Assembly (NCBI GenBank): GCA_964547525.1
Contig: CAZJOD010000014.1
Span: forward strand, 1-38,132
Direction of reading: 5' to 3'
DNA length: 38,132 bases
DNA from: CAZJOD01 sp964547525
GTDB lineage: Bacteria; Bacillota; Clostridia; JAAYHZ01
Shown in pieces: positions 1 through 7,702 of this stretch (the stretch's first letter is position 1; each line of letters opens with the position of its first letter). The notes beneath the pieces were generated by a model. The model saw only the letters and a list, made by a program, of their open reading frames with translations, had not been told where the DNA came from and made no database searches. Both the position numbers and the translations under genes were made by a program.

Positions 1-25
1 CCCTTCAAATATAAAGGAAATTAAT

Positions 26-59
26 AAAAAGGTGTGTAGAAACTTTACACAACCTTTTT
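26..59 (+). terminator. Rho-independent terminator of a gene upstream of the window
   Basis: An inverted repeat pairs AAAAAGGTGTGTA with TACACAACCTTTTT around a short GAAACT-type loop, with one bulged base, and ends in a run of T. It lies just before the ribosome site of the LRR lipoprotein gene, so it most likely ends transcription of a plus-strand gene to the left. The A/T-rich arms mean it could act on both strands. Confidence 0.7.
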
Positions 60-78
60 AGTTTTGGAGGTCTATAAA

Positions 79-1422
79 ATGAAAAAATGTTTAGGTTTAT
101 TGTATGTAATCTTGCTTGTCGTCCTTTTAGCAGCCTGCACAAAAACGTCCCCTGACACGGCACTTAATACGGTGCTTGAAACAACACTTGATACAGTGTT
201 TGTTACACCTTTGGAAAGCACCTCTGTGACGTTACCGGTAGAGACTGTCTCGTTTTCCGATCCCGCCTTTGAAGCAAAGGTGCGTAAACTTTTAGAAAAG
301 CCTGATGGTATAATCACCGTTACAGACGTCGAAGAAGTGGTTTATCTTGATCTTTCTCAATCGGAGAATGCACCTGAATCTGAAAAAATACACGATATAA
401 GTTCATTGATATACTTTAAAAATTTACAGGAACTTATTATTGGTAACAATCTGATTGAAGACATAAGCGTTCTCTCCGAACTCCCTCATCTGGTATATAT
501 TGAAGCTGCACAAAACAAAATAAAGGATCTAGGTCCGTTGTCGGAACTTACCGCATTGAAACATGCCGTATTTTGGCAAAATCAGATTTCTGATCTTAGC
601 CCTATCGCAGGATTAAAAAATCTCGAAGTATTCTCAATAACCGATAACAAGGTTACGGATATCACCCCTTTAAAAGATTTGACTGAGCTGTTCTGTCTTG
701 AGTTGAGAGGAAACTATATTGTTGATTTCAGCCCGATCGCCGGTATACTGCCGAACATAAAAGAGAACGATGGGTTTGAAGTCATAATGCCGGGCGACAT
801 CATTCAATTTACTGACGCAGTACTTGAAGAAAGAGTTCGGCAAGCTATGAACAAACCTAAAGGCGAAATTACTGTTGCGGAGGCAATGCAGGTTACCGAG
901 CTTTCGTTAAACAACGATTGGAATGAAAATATACCTGAAGAAATTAAGATTCATGACATCAGTTCGCTGAAATACTTTAAAAATCTATTTAAACTGGAAG
1001 CGGTATTTCATTCAATAGATGATATCAATGTTGTTAATTATATGCCTAATCTCGGTATCCTTGACATTAACGGAAGTCCCGGTTATGACTTATCTCCTGT
1101 TTCCAACCTGCACAATCTAATGTTGCTTAATATTAGCGGCTGGCGTGGGAGCGATTTGAGTCCTCTTAAAGGGCTCACAAAGTTGGAATGGTTAAATATT
1201 TCATATACAAAGGTCGTCAATATTGAACCTCTTATAGGGCTAACCAACCTTCACACCTTGTACGCCGAAGCGGCTATAGAAGATTTTAGTCCCATATCAA
1301 AACATAAAAATTTAAAAACTTTACACGTTTTGACCGGAGTTGAAGATAAATATATACCCGACCTGACTCCTCTGAAAGATATTTATCCGAACTTGACAGA
1401 TAAAAATTTCGAAATAAAGTAA
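79..1422 (+). CDS. Leucine-rich-repeat lipoprotein (internalin-like LRR)
   Basis: Predicted cell-surface lipoprotein of 447 residues. The N-terminus MKKCLGLLYVILL is a lipoprotein signal peptide ending in a lipobox LLAAC, so the mature protein should be lipid-anchored at its Cys. A Ser/Thr-rich linker follows. The rest carries 22-residue LRRs of the internalin type, for example NLQELIIGNNLIEDISVLSE and LEVFSITDNKVTDITPLKDL. The protein is made of two similar halves: each begins with F-[ST]-D-x-x-[FL]-E, then V-R, then KP-x-G-x-ITV, followed by its own LRR run. An upstream in-frame TTG at 64 exists, but GGAGG at 66-70 sits about 8 bases before the ATG at 79, so I chose the ATG. Such proteins usually bind other proteins or glycans; the ligand here is unknown. 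Confidence 0.85.
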   Translation: MKKCLGLLYVILLVVLLAACTKTSPDTALNTVLETTLDTVFVTPLESTSVTLPVETVSFSDPAFEAKVRKLLEKPDGIITVTDVEEVVYLDLSQSENAPESEKIHDISSLIYFKNLQELIIGNNLIEDISVLSELPHLVYIEAAQNKIKDLGPLSELTALKHAVFWQNQISDLSPIAGLKNLEVFSITDNKVTDITPLKDLTELFCLELRGNYIVDFSPIAGILPNIKENDGFEVIMPGDIIQFTDAVLEERVRQAMNKPKGEITVAEAMQVTELSLNNDWNENIPEEIKIHDISSLKYFKNLFKLEAVFHSIDDINVVNYMPNLGILDINGSPGYDLSPVSNLHNLMLLNISGWRGSDLSPLKGLTKLEWLNISYTKVVNIEPLIGLTNLHTLYAEAAIEDFSPISKHKNLKTLHVLTGVEDKYIPDLTPLKDIYPNLTDKNFEIK

Positions 1423-1536
1423 TGGTATGTACAACAAAAAACTATATTTGTTTAAATTAACATAGTACAGTACGTGGTTTTGAGAAATCATCGGCACGGA
1501 ATTCGCATGGAATGCATAAAATAAAGGAGAGCAACT

Positions 1537-2511
1537 ATGAAAAAGAAGATTTTAGTTACTGCGACAAATTATTCAATGTACTGTTCAAAGGCTAAAGCTC
1601 TATTAGAAAAGAAAGGCTTTGAGATTATTGAAAATAACACAGGTAACCCTATGACCTTTGAACAACTCAAACCGCTTGTTAATGATGTATTCGGTGTAAT
1701 CGCAGGCGTCGAAACCTGGAACGAGGATCTTTTCAACATTGCACCCGGATTAAAAATAATCAGCCGTTTCGGTGTCGGAGTAGATAATATCGATTTAATT
1801 ACAGCGAAAAATTATGGAATCAAAGTGACAAATGCAAGCGGAGCTAACGCAGATTCGGTGGGAGAATATACGGTAGCTCTAATCCTTGCTGTTTTACGAA
1901 ATATAGTATTCCTTGACAGATCGACAAGGGAAGGTCATTGGGAACGATTTATGGGTCATACCATACGAGGAAAAAAAGTTGGGTTAATTGGGTTTGGTGC
2001 TGTCGCTCAATATGTTGCCGGTTTATTGTACGCTTTTCAAGCCCAACTATATGCATATGATAAAAAACCGAATCTAGAAGCGGCAAAACGTTACGGGGTC
2101 ACTTTTACTGATTTTACAGACATAATGAGCAACTGTGATATTATTAGTTTACATGTACCTTGTAACAAAGAAACAATTAATATGATAACTGAAGAACAGT
2201 TTAATATGATGAAAAATACATCTATCCTTATAAATACGGCAAGAGGTCCAATTATTGATGAAAATGCCCTTTATATCGCATTAAGGAATAAAAAAATAGC
2301 AGGTGCGGGTCTCGACGTGTTTTATACGGAACCGACCTCTCCTCAAAATCCATTATTTCACCTTGATAATATTATTGTGATGCCTCACACAGCAGCAGAA
2401 ACTTATGAAACTTATCATGCTGTAAGTATGATTACCGCTCAAGCGATCATTGATTTTACATACGGTAAACAACCCCTGAATCTTCTTAATAACACAGGTA
2501 AGTTATGTTAA
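1537..2511 (+). CDS. D-2-hydroxyacid dehydrogenase, phosphoglycerate dehydrogenase-like
   Basis: NAD-dependent D-2-hydroxyacid dehydrogenase of 324 residues, close to the SerA catalytic core and without the C-terminal ACT domain of long SerA forms. Visible landmarks are RFGVGVDNID near 77-86, the Rossmann dinucleotide motif GLIGFGAVA at 149-157 (GxGxxA), and the family catalytic triad: Arg236 in NTARG, Glu265 in FYTEP and His284 in PHTAAE. It could make 3-phosphohydroxypyruvate for serine synthesis or act on another 2-hydroxyacid; sequence alone does not decide, because no serC or serB lies nearby. A clear AAAGGAG ribosome site precedes the ATG by about 8 bases. It follows the lipoprotein gene by 114 bases with no obvious terminator. 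Confidence 0.85.
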   Translation: MKKKILVTATNYSMYCSKAKALLEKKGFEIIENNTGNPMTFEQLKPLVNDVFGVIAGVETWNEDLFNIAPGLKIISRFGVGVDNIDLITAKNYGIKVTNASGANADSVGEYTVALILAVLRNIVFLDRSTREGHWERFMGHTIRGKKVGLIGFGAVAQYVAGLLYAFQAQLYAYDKKPNLEAAKRYGVTFTDFTDIMSNCDIISLHVPCNKETINMITEEQFNMMKNTSILINTARGPIIDENALYIALRNKKIAGAGLDVFYTEPTSPQNPLFHLDNIIVMPHTAAETYETYHAVSMITAQAIIDFTYGKQPLNLLNNTGKLC

Positions 2512-2575
2512 ACAAGACACCACAAATCTTTAACCATGCTCTTTATATTTACAGAATTTCCGTACATATATTTTA

Positions 2576-2604
2576 TTGACACTGTACACTTGTTCGCTTA
2601 TAAT
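2576..2604 (+). promoter_or_regulatory. Consensus sigma-A promoter of the radical SAM gene
   Basis: TTGACA at 2576-2581 and TATAAT at 2599-2604 are both exact consensus hexamers, separated by exactly 17 bases. The start codon of the radical SAM gene lies at 2687, leaving an untranslated leader of about 75 bases. Such a perfect promoter would be strong unless repressed, which fits the LexA-box candidate inside its spacer. Confidence 0.8.
2583..2596. promoter_or_regulatory. Candidate LexA (DinR) operator
   Basis: Read on the minus strand the site is CGAACAAGTGTACA. It matches the Firmicutes LexA/DinR consensus CGAACRNRYGTTYG at 12 of 14 positions, with a full left half-site CGAAC. It lies wholly between the -35 and -10 elements, where a bound repressor would block RNA polymerase. 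A second, weaker half-site, GAACATATGT, follows at about 2623-2632. The assignment is by eye. Confidence 0.5.
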
Positions 2605-2686
2605 AGTGTTGTTACACAATAAGAACATATGTAAAATATGAGCGAAAAAAGCTGACTGTGATACACGGCAGAAGGAGATACAATCC

Positions 2687-3559
2687 ATGCATTATGCAGA
2701 TTACAAAACAATCCTCTCTCCAAATAACGGAATGAACATATACCGTGGTTGCACTCACGGTTGCATTTACTGTGACAGCCGTTCCGCCTGTTATCAAATG
2801 AAGCACGACTTTGAGGACATCGAAATTAAACGTAACGCACCACAGATTCTGGAGGAACAGCTAAAACGCAAGCGTAATCGTTGCATGATTTCCACCGGGG
2901 CTATGTGTGATCCGTATATCCATCTTGAAGAAGAATTGCAAATGACTAGACAATGTCTAGAAGTTATAAATCGGTACTGTTTCGGATTGGCGATACAAAC
3001 CAAATCCGCACGGATTTTACGTGACATTGACTTGCTAACTGCCATCAATGCCAAGACCAAATGTGTTGTTCAAATGACAATGACTACCTGTAATGAGGAT
3101 TTATGCCGCATTATCGAACCTAACGTATCAACAACCAAGGAGCGCTTTGAAGTGCTTGAAACTTTAAAAAATGCCGGAATCCCCACTGTGGTGTGGCTGA
3201 CACCTATTCTGCCGTTTATCAACGACACTGAGGAAAATATCCGCGGACTACTGGATTATTGCATTCAGGCAAAGGTTCAAGGTATACTTTGTTTTGGTTT
3301 TGGCGTAACTCTACGGGAAGGCGACAGGGAATATTTTTACCAAAAACTGGATGAGCATTTTCCGGGAATGAAACAGAAGTATATCAAAACCTTTGGCAAC
3401 AGATATGAATGTAACAGCTCGAACAACGCCGGGTTGTGGACCATATTTGACGATGTATGCCAAAAGAACGGTATCCTATATCACTCGGATAAGGTATTTG
3501 CCTATTTGCGCCGGTTTGAAGAAAAAAAACGCCAAATGTCACTGTTCGATGACTTATAA
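2687..3559 (+). CDS. SPL-like radical SAM protein with C-terminal beta-clamp motif
   Basis: Radical SAM protein of 290 residues related to the spore photoproduct lyase (SplB/COG1533) group. The [4Fe-4S]/SAM motif is CX3CX2C at Cys22, Cys26 and Cys29 (GCTHGCIYC). The remainder resembles a partial TIM barrel, with GAMCDPY near 66-72 and TPILPFINDTEENIRGL further on. The last residues, RQMSLFDDL, contain QMSLF, a close match to the bacterial sliding-clamp-binding consensus QL[SD]LF, a motif seen in DNA polymerases and repair proteins. An AGAAGGAGAT ribosome site lies 7 bases before the ATG. The promoter carries a LexA-box candidate. Together these suggest an SOS-regulated DNA-repair enzyme, but the substrate is unknown. 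The radical SAM assignment is firm and the repair role is inferred. Confidence 0.85.
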   Translation: MHYADYKTILSPNNGMNIYRGCTHGCIYCDSRSACYQMKHDFEDIEIKRNAPQILEEQLKRKRNRCMISTGAMCDPYIHLEEELQMTRQCLEVINRYCFGLAIQTKSARILRDIDLLTAINAKTKCVVQMTMTTCNEDLCRIIEPNVSTTKERFEVLETLKNAGIPTVVWLTPILPFINDTEENIRGLLDYCIQAKVQGILCFGFGVTLREGDREYFYQKLDEHFPGMKQKYIKTFGNRYECNSSNNAGLWTIFDDVCQKNGILYHSDKVFAYLRRFEEKKRQMSLFDDL

Positions 3560-3569
3560 TAAGTATATT

Positions 3570-3599
3570 AAAAAGGCTTAAGAAACTGTTAAACTTTTT
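3570..3599. terminator. Possible bidirectional terminator between convergent genes
   Basis: The 29 bases between two convergent genes contain arms AAAAAG and CTTTTT with inner arms TTAA/TTAA and small internal mismatches. The position is right for a shared terminator, and both strands end in T-rich runs, but the stem is short and poor in GC. Confidence 0.35.
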
Positions 3600-4692
3600 C
3601 TTTTCTCTTTCCTTGCTTAATTTGATGGTACCGTGTTTTTAAGACTTCACTTTTTAGCATACCTGTATCACGCATCAAGTCAAGTAATTTTTCTTCTTCA
3701 GATATTAAACCTATCCATCGTAGTCCTGATGACAAATAAAAATAGTATTCTTCATAACTTGCATTAGCTTTGATCTTAAGCCATTCAAATGTTGATGTTA
3801 AAAATTCTTCCCACAAATCACCACCGATATTCTTTGTTAACATAAACTCAGTCAGAAGGATATCAAGAGGAAAAAAATTTGTACAAAAACCCTTGTATAC
3901 TTTCTTTAACAATTTAAAGGTTGTATAGTCCTTAGATAGCCCCAAAGCCAATGCCCAAAGAGCTTCCGGGTATGGAATATTAAAGGCGTTATTTTTTAGT
4001 TTACTCATATCAATAGAAAGAACTTTGTCACAGAATTTTTTATCACATTTACCATATACCTCACTTAGTATGACCGGTTTAGCTTTGTAAAGCATATCTT
4101 TTATATTACATAATTTTACCGATGCTTCTGTAATTTTTATTTCATCAAATGTTCCGGTAACTGCATTTATTCTATGTAATAGCTCTAATTGTTTTACAGC
4201 GTCGTTTAACTTACTATGTTGTTCAATCCCTTGTTCTTGACAGTTAATTGTTTTGTGTAAATCTTCATAAAGATAATGCTCATATTTGGCAGCTTCAGAA
4301 ATAGCCATTTGTCGACACCGCTTATCATATTTATCGATATGATTTAAAATTGGTACCGCATTTATAGTTGAAGCTCTACTGTATCCCATAATGTTGCTAA
4401 ACATATTTTGGGTTTCTGTAAGCGCATTGTTATATATACGATCGTTTTCTTTTCTTTTTTGCTTTGTTCTTACAGATGCATTCATGAAGGCTACAATTAA
4501 TAATCCGATTATCCCACCTATGAACGCACCTATAACCCAATGTCCAAGAGCCCATATCAGCTCTCCAAAAATACCGGAAGTAACAGTGCCAAATTGTCCA
4601 TCACTTCCAACCGTGTAGATACATTTTGATAAACCCAAAATAAAACCGTATAACATACCAAAACCAAAACCACTTTTATAACTTTTTTTCAA
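3589..4692 (-). CDS. Membrane protein of unknown function with two N-terminal TM helices
   Basis: Protein of 367 residues that I do not recognise. The first 70 residues hold two hydrophobic, glycine-rich segments (about 8-27, with GFGFGMLYGFILG, and about 46-69, with GAFIGGIIGLLIVAF), so it is probably a hairpin in the membrane. The remaining 300 residues are helical and probably cytoplasmic, with a basic KQKRKEN stretch right after TM2 and a basic KRKEKV tail. The start is a TTG, supported by GGAGTG seven bases upstream. It is the last gene of the kinase cluster, 179 bases beyond the kinase gene, so it may have its own promoter. Co-orientation suggests, but does not prove, a shared role, such as a membrane anchor or output of the module. 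Confidence 0.7.
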   Translation of the reverse strand: MKKSYKSGFGFGMLYGFILGLSKCIYTVGSDGQFGTVTSGIFGELIWALGHWVIGAFIGGIIGLLIVAFMNASVRTKQKRKENDRIYNNALTETQNMFSNIMGYSRASTINAVPILNHIDKYDKRCRQMAISEAAKYEHYLYEDLHKTINCQEQGIEQHSKLNDAVKQLELLHRINAVTGTFDEIKITEASVKLCNIKDMLYKAKPVILSEVYGKCDKKFCDKVLSIDMSKLKNNAFNIPYPEALWALALGLSKDYTTFKLLKKVYKGFCTNFFPLDILLTEFMLTKNIGGDLWEEFLTSTFEWLKIKANASYEEYYFYLSSGLRWIGLISEEEKLLDLMRDTGMLKSEVLKTRYHQIKQGKRKEKV

Positions 4693-4871
4693 ATATTTTC
4701 ACTCCATTCTCTAAAAGCCTTAAAGCATACCGGTTAAGTAACACGCTTATAACAATATTATAATTAGTACAAGCCGGTTATTAAAACATCATGTTAACAA
4801 AAAATATCAGTTGAAAACTCAATATCTCCGTATACAAATTATAAGTATTAAACCGGTACACCTGAATTAAG

Positions 4872-6920
4872 CTAAGAATTGATGTACCTTATAAAACCTA
4901 CAGGAACGGTTTCCCCATAAAACGATTCATGAAAGTATCCATCAATTGAATCGGATGTAATACCTTTATTTTCAGTTAAGCCTAAATAAGCCAATTGTAA
5001 ATTATTTTGAAATTTCACCTTAAATTCTTTTATAAGTGCAGTTAAAGACAGATTTACTTCAAATTGCTGTGCCAATGGTAGATAATCACCTATCTGATAT
5101 GCTATTATTTCATCTCTTAGCTTATTTTCTTCCGGACCATGAAACTTATATAGGTCTATATTGTTTCTTATCCAACTTAAGTAGGATTGAGGCCCGTATA
5201 AATAATTGAATTTCCTTACCTTTTCGGGATTGTCACAAAGCATTTCAAAGCTTCTTAGTATATCAGCCACTTTATCAAGAAACTTTGTGTCATTGTTTAA
5301 TAATGATTCTTTCAACTGTAGGATGTGCTTATGTGCATTTCCCTTGCACTGAGCAATAAAAGCCAGCCTCCGGTCATCTCCGTCAATAATTTTTTTACAC
5401 TCTATATAGAAATGATTTGCACTTTTCATCATCTCCGAGAATATTTGGTCTATAGTTTTCAAGCCATCGTATGTTTTAAGTGCATCATCTTCGATAAGAC
5501 GATACATGGTATAGAAATAGCCAAGCTTTGGGTACTTGAGCATTTCGTCAATCTCTTCTACAACAGTAAGCTTGTCACTATCAACGGATTTAATGTCATT
5601 TTTGACTTTCCATGAAAGAATTTTACTTTGCAGCATTTGAGAAATATCTGTGTATACCTTTGGGAGACCGTTATGTATTATTTCAGCAATTTCAACTGTA
5701 CTTTTATAGGTTGACCCACGCCAATACAAAGGTCCGCCATTGTTGAGCCAATGCAGGAATCTTGATAAACCAAGATCATGATTTGTCTTGGTCATAATGC
5801 TGTCGGAATCAATTTTACCGTTTGAGTTGAATCCTTCTACTATGTTTCTGGCATACATTGCCAGTGTTTGATCCTCACGATCAAAAAAAGCTGCTATTGT
5901 GCCCGTGTATAAATACCTTATAGCGGCATCCCAATTAGAAGCCATCGCATTTGTCAATTCAATCTGATTATTACATAGTTTCCCATTAAAATTAAAACTG
6001 TTTCTCCATACTTTATCGGGTGAAGGAAGAGGTTTGAGAAAATCCGTATTATCTACCCATTTGCAAACTTCATCATATCCAATCCGTTCAGACAAGGATG
6101 TTCTCGTTAACCAATATATAAGACGCTTAATATGCTCTGCTCCATTTTTATTTTCATTAACCGGTATATTTTTATGTTTGTCTAGTTGAATAAATATACC
6201 CGCTTGATCTCCACCGGAATATAACAAAGGAAATAAATGTTCACCGTTAAACAAGGTCCCTATAGTTAATCCCATGGAATAATAATCACTCTCTATTCCA
6301 TACGCCCCTTGCATGACTTCCGGTGCCATATATCCGTGAGTACCGTCACGTCTTCTGGTGTGTGTATACGGGTATTCCTGCATCAATCTGCGAGCAATAC
6401 CAAAATCTCCTACGACTAAAGTCCCATCCAGCCAAAATAAATTTTCAGGTTTTATGTCACGATGTACCCAATTTTCATTATGTGCGGTATGCAACGCCTT
6501 ATTTATTCCCGGTATTACTTTATCTCTTAGCGTTACAAAATCAAGTTTCTTTTCTATACTCACACAAACCGGTAAAATATCTATATAGTTTTCATTCCTT
6601 GTATTGTCAATGCTTCGTACTTCTATACGCCCATAATCCAGGAGAGGCATAATATGCGAACGTTTATAATCAACATTTTTTGTCATAAACTCAGTTAGAG
6701 CCATACGGTTTCTTGTCAAATTGTCATCACTCGAATAAATCTTCGCTATACAAGCTTTTCCGGTTTTTTCATCTGTCGCATTATATAGTAGAGATTGGCC
6801 GCCAATTTTAGGTTTAGCAGCTTTAATATAAAATTTTCCACCGTTTATACCTGTAAAAACTACATCATCCGGCAAGTCAAACGCCGGTACATCCATCCCC
6901 ATAATATTGGTATTATCCAT
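4872..6920 (-). CDS. Eukaryotic-like Ser/Thr protein kinase with unusual C-terminal region
   Basis: Kinase of 682 residues, probably soluble because no TM helix is seen. The kinase domain covers roughly 25-300 and is complete: ATP Lys60 in CIAKIY, catalytic loop HRDIKPEN at 153-160, DFG at 172-174 and APE at 199-201. The activation loop is rich in Thr, Tyr and Arg (YPYTHTRRRDGTHGY). The C-terminal 380 residues lack PASTA repeats. They contain two similar stretches, SFNFNGKLCNNQIELTNAM and PLYWRGSTYKSTVEIAEII, which look like a repeated module. An in-frame TTG lies six bases upstream, but GGGGG sits 7 bases before the ATG at 6920, so I start there. The partner PP2C gene ends 14 bases upstream, the classic kinase/phosphatase pairing. 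Targets are unknown; the FHA protein and AAA+ ATPase are the obvious candidates. Confidence 0.9.
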   Translation of the reverse strand: MDNTNIMGMDVPAFDLPDDVVFTGINGGKFYIKAAKPKIGGQSLLYNATDEKTGKACIAKIYSSDDNLTRNRMALTEFMTKNVDYKRSHIMPLLDYGRIEVRSIDNTRNENYIDILPVCVSIEKKLDFVTLRDKVIPGINKALHTAHNENWVHRDIKPENLFWLDGTLVVGDFGIARRLMQEYPYTHTRRRDGTHGYMAPEVMQGAYGIESDYYSMGLTIGTLFNGEHLFPLLYSGGDQAGIFIQLDKHKNIPVNENKNGAEHIKRLIYWLTRTSLSERIGYDEVCKWVDNTDFLKPLPSPDKVWRNSFNFNGKLCNNQIELTNAMASNWDAAIRYLYTGTIAAFFDREDQTLAMYARNIVEGFNSNGKIDSDSIMTKTNHDLGLSRFLHWLNNGGPLYWRGSTYKSTVEIAEIIHNGLPKVYTDISQMLQSKILSWKVKNDIKSVDSDKLTVVEEIDEMLKYPKLGYFYTMYRLIEDDALKTYDGLKTIDQIFSEMMKSANHFYIECKKIIDGDDRRLAFIAQCKGNAHKHILQLKESLLNNDTKFLDKVADILRSFEMLCDNPEKVRKFNYLYGPQSYLSWIRNNIDLYKFHGPEENKLRDEIIAYQIGDYLPLAQQFEVNLSLTALIKEFKVKFQNNLQLAYLGLTENKGITSDSIDGYFHESFYGETVPVGFIRYINS

Positions 6921-6934
6921 CTCCAAACCCCCAA

Positions 6935-7687
6935 TTAATATTCTTTTCTGACAAGGATGATGCTGATATTGTCAACCATTCCGTTTATTATAGCTTTTTC
7001 TATCAACTCTCGACACATATCCTGCAAAGAGATATTTTTACTGAGTATCTCCTCAATTTCCATTTCGGTCACAACATCACTTAGTCCGTCTGAGCATATA
7101 AGGAAAATATCCCGGTCGTCGACGCGACCTTTTCCAACTGAAATTTCAGGTTCAAAAGCTTCAACCGAGCCGACATATCTTGTAATTGTATGTCTTGTTT
7201 GTTCACCTATTTCGTCTTTTGAGGTTATAATACCTGCTGTAATCAGTTCACCTGCATATGAATGATCTTTTGAAAGCTGCATTATAAACGGGAAACGAAA
7301 TCTATACACCTTAGAATCTCCCATATTAAATGAGATAAAATCATTCCCTGTAATAATTACTCCTGCAACGGTTGTAGACATTTTTCCGTGGGAAAAATCC
7401 TTATTTTGCTCTTTAACCACTCTCCTGTTGGCTTCATAAAAAGCTTCACGAACAGAATTTTCATCAGCCGAAACACTGCTTAGCTCTGAAAAACACCAAG
7501 CGGCAATCTCTGCGGCTTTATAGCCGCACTTCTCTCCGCCAACACCATCAAAGACGGCAACACAACATGAACCGACACATTCTTCCGAATGATAATCATT
7601 ATCATATACCATGTTATTCACAAGTATCCTATCGTCATTTACTTTCTCTGTAGTTCCGACATCTGTAAAAGCTACAATACCAAACAT
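6935..7687 (-). CDS. PP2C-family protein phosphatase
   Basis: Mn/Mg-dependent Ser/Thr phosphatase of 250 residues, the normal size for a bacterial single-domain PP2C. The metal-binding motifs are present in order: TDVGTTEKVNDDR at 8-20, FDGVGGE at 46-52, STTVAGV at 104-110, GDSKVYR at 123-129, SDGLSD at 199-204 and DN at 239-240. It should reverse the action of the adjacent kinase. A GAGGT ribosome site lies 9 bases before the ATG. It is 15 bases downstream of the AAA+ gene and 14 bases upstream of the kinase start, so the three are almost certainly cotranscribed. Confidence 0.92.
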   Translation of the reverse strand: MFGIVAFTDVGTTEKVNDDRILVNNMVYDNDYHSEECVGSCCVAVFDGVGGEKCGYKAAEIAAWCFSELSSVSADENSVREAFYEANRRVVKEQNKDFSHGKMSTTVAGVIITGNDFISFNMGDSKVYRFRFPFIMQLSKDHSYAGELITAGIITSKDEIGEQTRHTITRYVGSVEAFEPEISVGKGRVDDRDIFLICSDGLSDVVTEMEIEEILSKNISLQDMCRELIEKAIINGMVDNISIILVRKEY

Positions 7688-7702
7688 AAAACATTTACCT
7701 CG

